NCBI RefSeq assembly: GCF_024979255.1
Contig: NZ_JANLCN010000011.1
Span: forward strand, 1 to 64,000
DNA: 64,000 bases
Direction of reading: 5' to 3'
From: Herbiconiux moechotypicola
GTDB lineage: Bacteria; Actinomycetota; Actinomycetes; Actinomycetales; Microbacteriaceae
Every line of letters begins with the position of its first letter. The stretch's first letter is position 1. Below, one piece after another: positions 59,210-64,000 of this stretch. A program made the position numbers and the translations under genes. The notes beneath the pieces were generated by a model that saw nothing but the letters and a program-made list of their open reading frames with translations, was not told the origin of the DNA and made no database searches.

Positions 59210-60795
59210 TGGCTCTCACCACGACCTCTGCCGCACTCTCTCCGGCCCGCTCCCCGAGCAGCGTCACCGAGACCGACGCCCGTGGCTTCAGCCGCCCGCT
59301 CATGCCGCTCTGGCTCGCGCTGGTCGCCGCGGTCGGCGCGGGGATCGCCTTCGACGCCGGCTTCCCCGACAAGGGCTGGTGGCCGCTCACGCTCGTGGCG
59401 ACCGGCGTCATCCTCACGGCGCTCGTCGGCCGGCGGCCGGGGGCCGCGTTCCTCGTCGGCCTCGTCGCCGGGGGCGTGTTCTGGGCGGTGCACATCTTCT
59501 GGCTGACGCTCTACCTCGGCCCGGTGCCGTGGCTCGGCCTGTTCGTCTTCGAAGCCCTCTACTTCGCCCTCGGCTCCCTGCTCATCTCCCTGGTCTACCG
59601 CCGTGCCGATCGCACCTGGCCGAGCCGCTGGGGCCGTCTGGGTGTCGTGCCGGTGGTGGTGGCCGGGCTCTGGACGCTCCGCGAGGGCATCAACTCGATC
59701 TTCCCCTGGGGAGGATTCTCGTGGGGCCGGGTGGCGATGTCGCAGTCCGAGAGCCCGTACACGTCACTCGTGGCCTGGGTGGGCATGGCCGGGCTCAGCT
59801 TCGTGCTCGTCTGGCTGATGGCGTTTCTGCTGCAGCTGGTGAGAGAGAGCGGGATGCGCGCGGCCACGCGCATCCTCACCGCCGCCGTCGCCGTGGTGGC
59901 CACGCTCGCCGTGCCCGCGTGGCCGGCCCCCACCTCCGGCACCTCGCGCATCGGGGCGGTGCAGGGCAACTCCGACGCAGGGCTGTTCTCGCAGCACGCG
60001 CCGGGCGACATCCTGAGCGACCACGCCTCGGGGTCGGCGGCCCTCGTGGGGGAGGACCTCGACGTGCTCGTCTGGCCCGAGAACGCGAGCGACCTCGACC
60101 CGGAGACCTACCCCATCGCCGCGGCCACGCTCGACGCCGTGAGCGCCGAGCTCGGGGGAGTGCCCATCGTGGCCGGCACCATCCAGCAACGCGGCGACAA
60201 GGTCTACAACACCTCGCTGCTCTGGCAGAACGGCGCCGTGACCGACTTCTACGACAAGCGGCACCCGGTGCCGTTCGCGGAGTGGATGCCCGAGCGCGCG
60301 TTCTTCCGGGCCCTGGCGCCCGACCTGGTCGACCTGGTCACCCGCGACTACGAGTTCGGCAGCACCGATCTCACCTTCGACATCGACGGGCTGATCGCCG
60401 GCATCTCGATCTGCTTCGACATCACCGACGACGCGGTGATGCGCGCGATGAGCGCCGAGGGCGCGCAGGTGGTGTTCGCCCAGACCAACAACGCCGACTT
60501 CGGCCAGACCGACGAGAACCTGCAGCAGCTGGCCATCACGCGCCTGCGCGCGGTGGAGTTCGGGCGCAGCGTCGTGAACATCTCGACCGTGGGCACGAGC
60601 GAGATCATCGCCCCGGACGGCAGCACGATCGCGGCGATCCCGCCCTATCAGGCGGGGGCGATGGTCGCCGACGTTCCGCTCGCGACCGTGCAGACACCCG
60701 CGTCGCTGATCGGCTTCCAGGTCGAGTGGCTGGTCGCCGGCCTCGGGCTGGCAGGCCTCGCGCTGGCGTTGTCCACTCGCCGGGTCGGGCGCTGA
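59209..60795 (+). CDS. lnt: Apolipoprotein N-acyltransferase
   Basis: 528 residues, about eight N-terminal transmembrane segments and a periplasmic nitrilase-type domain. Catalytic triad visible: Glu291 (WPENAS), Lys350 (YDKRHPVPF), Cys402 (SICFDI). Adds the third acyl chain to the lipoprotein N-terminus. In M. tuberculosis the counterpart is fused to Ppm1; here only the Lnt part is present. ATG at 59209 shares its A with the helY stop. Confidence 0.93.
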   Translation: MALTTTSAALSPARSPSSVTETDARGFSRPLMPLWLALVAAVGAGIAFDAGFPDKGWWPLTLVATGVILTALVGRRPGAAFLVGLVAGGVFWAVHIFWLTLYLGPVPWLGLFVFEALYFALGSLLISLVYRRADRTWPSRWGRLGVVPVVVAGLWTLREGINSIFPWGGFSWGRVAMSQSESPYTSLVAWVGMAGLSFVLVWLMAFLLQLVRESGMRAATRILTAAVAVVATLAVPAWPAPTSGTSRIGAVQGNSDAGLFSQHAPGDILSDHASGSAALVGEDLDVLVWPENASDLDPETYPIAAATLDAVSAELGGVPIVAGTIQQRGDKVYNTSLLWQNGAVTDFYDKRHPVPFAEWMPERAFFRALAPDLVDLVTRDYEFGSTDLTFDIDGLIAGISICFDITDDAVMRAMSAEGAQVVFAQTNNADFGQTDENLQQLAITRLRAVEFGRSVVNISTVGTSEIIAPDGSTIAAIPPYQAGAMVADVPLATVQTPASLIGFQVEWLVAGLGLAGLALALSTRRVGR

Positions 60796-60801
60796 CCGAG
60801 T

Positions 60802-61167
60802 CTAGGCGCCGATCTTCTGCGTGCCGCGGCGGGCGCGCAGGTACTGCAGACGCTCCTCGAGGAGTTCCTCGAGCTCGGCGCGCGTGCGGCGCTCGAGCAG
60901 CATGTCCCAGTGGGAACGGGGCGTCTTGGCGTCGGAGTGGTCGATGACGACCGGCTCCGAGCCCACCATCAGGGTCGCCTCGCGGGAGCAGAACTTGCAC
61001 TCCCAGGTCTCGGGCGCCTCGGCCTCGGCCGAGAACACCATCTCGGTGTCGCGGCCACAGCTCGCACACCGGTAGGTGTAGGTGGCCCGGGGTGAGAACA
61101 CCACTCCCTCTTCGCTCTGCAGGCTCTGTGCGCCCAGGCGCATTCCGCGCAAGCTGCGATCTGCCAT
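60802..61167 (-). CDS. rbpA: RNA polymerase-binding protein RbpA (canonical)
   Basis: 121 residues. N-terminal tail SLRGMRLGAQSLQSEEG, core with zinc-ribbon-like cysteines Cys34-x2-Cys37 (CASC) and Cys57-x2-Cys60 (CKFC), basic linker KTPRSHWDML and sigma-interaction domain LERRTRAELEELLEERL. This matches RbpA of Streptomyces and Mycobacterium (Rv2050). Located next to lnt as in M. tuberculosis. Upstream the strand shows GAGAGGAGACC before the ATG. A second, cysteine-poor copy lies at 3.7 kb. Confidence 0.95.
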   Translation of the reverse strand: MADRSLRGMRLGAQSLQSEEGVVFSPRATYTYRCASCGRDTEMVFSAEAEAPETWECKFCSREATLMVGSEPVVIDHSDAKTPRSHWDMLLERRTRAELEELLEERLQYLRARRGTQKIGA

Positions 61168-61196
61168 TGTGTGGTCTCCTCTCGCGTAGCTTCCCA

Positions 61197-61229
61197 GTTA
61201 TAAACCTGCGAAGCGGCGCGAACCTTTCC
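61197..61229 (-). promoter_or_regulatory. Possible SigR-type promoter of rbpA
   Basis: On the minus strand GGAAA (61229-61225) is followed after 19 nt by GTT (61205-61203), which resembles the thiol-stress sigma-R/sigma-H pattern (GGAAT, 18-19 nt, GTT). The TATAAC overlapping the GTT could instead be a housekeeping -10. In Streptomyces rbpA is a sigma-R target. I cannot tell which applies. Confidence 0.35.
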
Positions 61230-61293
61230 GGAGACGCCTATTGCCAGTACTCTCTCAGCGAACTCGACAAAACTCCCAATTCGGGGGGTATTT

Positions 61294-62091
61294 CTACGAC
61301 GGCTGTCGGCCGCGGCGCCGCTCGACGAGCGCGAGCACCGCGTCGGCGCGATCGGTGACGATGCCGTCGGCGCCGCGGGCGAGGATGCCGGCCGCCTCGT
61401 CGAGATCGTTGATCGTCCAGACGTGCACCTCCACCCCGGCCGCGTGCAGCCGGCGGATCGTGGCCTCCGTCGTGGTGCGCAGCGGGCCCACCCGCGTGGG
61501 GATCTGCACGGCGTCGACCTCGCGCAGGAGCGCCCGGGCGACCGGCACGAGCCCGAGCTTGGCCGCCACGAGCGCGGGCACGAACTCCTCCGCTGCCGCG
61601 GAGGCCGCTGCAGGCCGACCGCTCGAACCGGCGAGGAGGCGGGCGAGGTGCCCCATCGCCGCGCGCCGCCGGTCACGCGAGAACGAGGTGAGCAGCACCC
61701 GGCCGGCCGCGCCCGTGGCGGCGATCGCCCGGGCGGTGGGCTCGGCCGCTGCGACAGACTTGACGTCGATGTTGAACCTCGTGTCAGGGAAGGCCAGGAG
61801 CGCCTCCTCGAGCGTCGGGAAGCCGAGCCCGTCGCCGAGGTCGATCGAGCGCAGCTCGGCGAGCGAGAGGGAGTCCACGCGGTCGGTGCGGCCGGCGATC
61901 CGTTCGAGCGTCGGGTCGTGCGCCACGACCGCGACCCCGTCGCGGGAGGCGTGCACGTCGGTCTCCACGTAATCGGCCCCGGTGTCGACGGCGGCCCGGA
62001 AGGCGGCGAGCGTGTTCTCGGTGGCGTGCGTGGCCAGTCCGCGGTGGGCGAAGATGCGCGGGCGCGCGGGGTCGAAGTACGCGGTGGTCAC
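61294..62091 (-). CDS. Glycerophosphodiester phosphodiesterase
   Basis: 265 residues, GDPD TIM barrel. HRGLATHATENTLAAF with the catalytic His and Glu, ETDVHASRDGVAVVAHDPTLERI with metal ligands, and GVEVHVWTINDLDEA near the C-terminus. Releases sn-glycerol-3-phosphate from deacylated phospholipids. No signal peptide seen. GTG start at 62091, 10 nt after the SPFH gene stop. Confidence 0.93.
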   Translation of the reverse strand: MTTAYFDPARPRIFAHRGLATHATENTLAAFRAAVDTGADYVETDVHASRDGVAVVAHDPTLERIAGRTDRVDSLSLAELRSIDLGDGLGFPTLEEALLAFPDTRFNIDVKSVAAAEPTARAIAATGAAGRVLLTSFSRDRRRAAMGHLARLLAGSSGRPAAASAAAEEFVPALVAAKLGLVPVARALLREVDAVQIPTRVGPLRTTTEATIRRLHAAGVEVHVWTINDLDEAAGILARGADGIVTDRADAVLALVERRRGRQPS

Positions 62092-62101
62092 GGGGCCAGG
62101 G

Positions 62102-63166
62102 TCACTGCTGCGGTGCAGGCGGCGCGGGCGGAACCGGCGGTGCAGATCGCTCGGCCGGTGGAGCGGGAGGTGCCGCCTGCGGCACGACCGGCGCAGCAGG
62201 CCCGGGGGCCGCAGGGGGCGCATCCGGTGCTGCCGCGGCGGGCGCCGCGGGGGTGGCCGCCTGGGGTCTCACCGCCGCCGTCGCTCCGCCGAGCGCCGAG
62301 CCGATGCCCTTCAGAGCCTCGGTGAGCTCGCTCGGGATGACCCACAGCTTGTTCGCCCCGCCCTCGGCGATCTTCGGCAGGGTCTGCAGGTACTGGTAGG
62401 CCAGCAGCAGGTTGTCGGGCTCGCCGCGGTGGATGGCGCCGAACACCGTCGTGATGGCCTCGGCTTCACCCTGCGCCCGCAGCACCTGGGCCCGGGCGTC
62501 GCCCTCGGCGCGCAGGATCTCGGCCTGCCGGTGGCCCTCCGCCTCGAGGATCGCGGACTGCTTCGTGCCCTCGGCGGTGAGGATGACCGCGCGGCGCTCC
62601 CGCTCCGCGCGCATCTGCTTCTCCATCGAGTCCTGGATCGAGGCGGGCGGATCGATGGCCTTGAGCTCCACCCTCGACACCCTGATGCCCCACTTGCCCG
62701 TGGCCTCGTCGAGCACGATGCGCAGCTGCCCGTTGATCTCGTCGCGGCTGGTGAGCGCCTCCTCGAGGTTGAGCCCGCCGACGACGTTGCGGAGCGTGGT
62801 GGTGGCCAGCTGCTCCACCGCGCCCAGGTAGTTGGAGATCTCGTAGGTCGCGGCCCGCGCATCCGTCACCTGGAAGAACACGACCGTGTCGATGGAGACC
62901 ACCAGGTTGTCTTCGGTGATGACCGGTTGCGGCGGGAACGACACGACCTGCTCGCGCATGTCGAGCAGCGGGCGCAGGCGGTCGATGAACGGCATGAGCA
63001 CGTTGAGACCGGGGGAGAGGGTCTTGTGGTAGCGCCCGAGCCGCTCGACGATGCCGGCGTTGGCCTGCGGGATGATGCGCACCGACTTCGCCACCACGAC
63101 GAGCACGAAGACGACGATGATGACGAGCACCACGATGAGGATGACCTGGCCCACGACGTCGTTCAC
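62102..63166 (-). CDS. SPFH-domain (stomatin-like) membrane protein
   Basis: 354 residues. N-terminal transmembrane helix (about 4-27), SPFH/Band 7 domain with RIIPQANAGIVERLGRYHKTLSPGL and VVSFPPQPVITEDNLVV, a coiled coil around KQMRAERERRAVILTAEGTKQ, and a Pro/Ala-rich C-terminal tail of about 70 residues. Paired with an NfeD-like protein (overlap GTGA), the common stomatin-NfeD operon. Thought to organise membrane microdomains. Confidence 0.92.
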   Translation of the reverse strand: MNDVVGQVILIVVLVIIVVFVLVVVAKSVRIIPQANAGIVERLGRYHKTLSPGLNVLMPFIDRLRPLLDMREQVVSFPPQPVITEDNLVVSIDTVVFFQVTDARAATYEISNYLGAVEQLATTTLRNVVGGLNLEEALTSRDEINGQLRIVLDEATGKWGIRVSRVELKAIDPPASIQDSMEKQMRAERERRAVILTAEGTKQSAILEAEGHRQAEILRAEGDARAQVLRAQGEAEAITTVFGAIHRGEPDNLLLAYQYLQTLPKIAEGGANKLWVIPSELTEALKGIGSALGGATAAVRPQAATPAAPAAAAPDAPPAAPGPAAPVVPQAAPPAPPAERSAPPVPPAPPAPQQ

Positions 63167-63669
63167 GGCTGCTCCTTCGGGTCGGTGGCGGAATCGGTGG
63201 TCGTGACGGCTTCCGAGGGCTCCACGAGGGCGGTCGCACCATCGATGGCGGCGACCCTCACGCGCTGACCGCGCGAGAGACCCGCCGCGACCACGGAGGG
63301 GGAGATCCGCGCCGTCCAGGTGTCGCCGTTGGAGAGCTTCACGTGCCCCGCCACCGCCGTGACCTCGTCGAGCACGAGACCCTCCAGGCCCAGCAGCGCG
63401 TCGACGTTGCTCTTGGCCGGGTCGCCGCCGCGTTTCAGCAGCCGCAGCAGCGGTGGCCGGAGGGTCAGGATGAGCAGGACCGAGAGCACGGCGGCGATGA
63501 CGATCTGCAGGTACCAGGGGGCACCGAGGGCACCAGAGATGAGGCCGCCGAGGCTGCCGACGGCGATCATGAGGAAGGTGAACTCGAGCGTGAGCATCTC
63601 GACCACGATGAACAGGAGGATGAGGCCCAGCCAGAAGATCCAGGCGTAGGAGTCGAGGAACTCGGACAC
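63163..63669 (-). CDS. NfeD-like membrane protein
   Basis: 168 residues. Three or four hydrophobic segments (about 8-70) and a C-terminal OB-fold domain (GLEGLVLDEVTAVAGHVKLSNGDTW). It is the short NfeD form without the protease domain. GTG at 63669 with GGAGG 6 nt upstream. Coupled to the SPFH gene, and upstream of GDPD and rbpA on the same strand. Confidence 0.9.
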   Translation of the reverse strand: MSEFLDSYAWIFWLGLILLFIVVEMLTLEFTFLMIAVGSLGGLISGALGAPWYLQIVIAAVLSVLLILTLRPPLLRLLKRGGDPAKSNVDALLGLEGLVLDEVTAVAGHVKLSNGDTWTARISPSVVAAGLSRGQRVRVAAIDGATALVEPSEAVTTTDSATDPKEQP

Positions 63670-63768
63670 GGCGCACCTCCTCAGCTCGTGGCATCCGTGT
63701 CTTCGACGCTAGCAGGGATCGCCGCCCGCCCGCGGGGCAATCTGCGGATCGGGCGATCGGCAGCTTGG

Positions 63769-63774
63769 TAGTCT
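63769..63774 (+). promoter_or_regulatory. Putative -10 (TAGTCT) for the SDR gene
   Basis: TAGTCT lies 33 nt before the GTG at 63808, with GAGGAG (63796-63801) in between as ribosome-binding site. Confidence 0.35.
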
Positions 63775-63807
63775 CGTGGGGTCGTTCCGATCCACGAGGA
63801 GTCAGCT

Positions 63808-64000
63808 GTGTCCAATCCACTCGCCCCCGGTTCGCTCGCAGGCAAGCGCGCCCTGGTCACCGGCTCCTCGCGCGGCATCGGCGCCGACACCGTCGGCTAC
63901 TTCGCCGACGCAGGCGCCTCCGTCGTCATCAACTACCGCAACAAGGAGGCCAGGGCCGCGAAGCTCGCGAACGGCATCCGCGAGGCCGGCGGCACCGCCG
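63808..64000 (+). CDS. SDR-family oxidoreductase, N-terminal part
   Basis: First 64 codons of a gene cut by the window end. TGSSRGIGADTVGYFADAGASVV is the Rossmann glycine motif of short-chain dehydrogenases, followed by NYRNKEARAAKLA, an NADP-type Arg near the end of strand 2. Substrate unknown; the catalytic Ser-Tyr-Lys is outside the window. Confidence 0.85.
   Translation, partial: MSNPLAPGSLAGKRALVTGSSRGIGADTVGYFADAGASVVINYRNKEARAAKLANGIREAGGTA

Overview
The window is a 64 kb stretch of high-G+C chromosome from an actinobacterium, most likely Microbacteriaceae (family placement is inference). Support comes from actinobacteria-specific genes: mycothiol ligase mshC, two RbpA-type RNA polymerase-binding proteins, opcA, pafB/pafC, helY, a GlgM-type glycogen synthase and a PAC2 protein. 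GTG starts are common, and many genes have a TAnnnT -10 hexamer only 6-8 nt before the start codon (leaderless mRNA). It is almost entirely housekeeping DNA. I see no prophage, insertion sequence, integrase or CRISPR array.

Layout. 0-4.1 kb (+): sodA 3' end, then the glycolytic operon gap-pgk-tpiA, then secG and a divergent rbpA paralogue. A perfect 22-bp-stem bidirectional terminator separates these from 4.2-12.4 kb (-), which carries the pentose-phosphate block tkt-tal-pgi-zwf-opcA-pgl. 12.5-18.5 kb (+): heme A synthesis (ctaB, ctaA) and the SUF Fe-S cassette (sufB, sufD, Rieske ferredoxin, sufC, sufT-like). 18.5-20.5 kb: a DUF559/AbiEi-like gene bracketed by two palindromes that share a core, then bioY. 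20.5-24.5 kb: an ABC-F ATPase, a translationally coupled minus-strand operon (DUF3099, small putative zinc protein, SURF1), and fabG. 24.6-27.7 kb: serB-glgC divergent from glgA/glgM.

27.8-30.3 kb: an ABC ATPase, zinc-free ribosomal protein L31 (rpmE2), a 41-42 bp tandem-repeat array and a HEAT-repeat-like gene. 30.2-36.5 kb: DnaQ-type exonuclease, trehalose synthase, hydrolase plus glycosyltransferase, histidine phosphatase, sirtuin. 36.6-45.6 kb: SpoU methyltransferase, APC permease, D,D-carboxypeptidase, SGNH hydrolase, SF2 helicase, peptide symporter, VOC protein, DUF1269 protein. A tRNA-Leu(GAG) lies at 45.7 kb.

45.9-61.2 kb resembles the order of the M. tuberculosis Rv2141c-Rv2050 region: M20 peptidase, uppP, mshC, PAC2, HAD phosphatase, trmI, pafB, pafC, tatA, tatC, helY, lnt, canonical rbpA. 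The Pup-proteasome genes that sit between trmI and pafB in that species are absent here, and no polyprenol-phosphate-mannose synthase lies between lnt and rbpA. The end holds GDPD, SPFH and NfeD genes (-) and the start of an SDR gene (+).

How the parts connect. Glycolysis and pentose phosphate genes form two convergent units. ctaA, ctaB and SURF1 all serve cytochrome aa3 oxidase assembly. glgC, glgA/glgM and treS fit the actinobacterial maltose-1-phosphate route to alpha-glucan. Tat translocase, Lnt, UppP and the D,D-carboxypeptidase serve the envelope. The points most worth a second look are the two RbpA paralogues with different zinc-ligand status, the proteasome-less pafBC locus, the palindrome-bracketed DUF559 gene, a 30-bp-stem palindrome at 24.5 kb, the repeat array before the HEAT-like gene, and an RGG-rich insertion in HelY.
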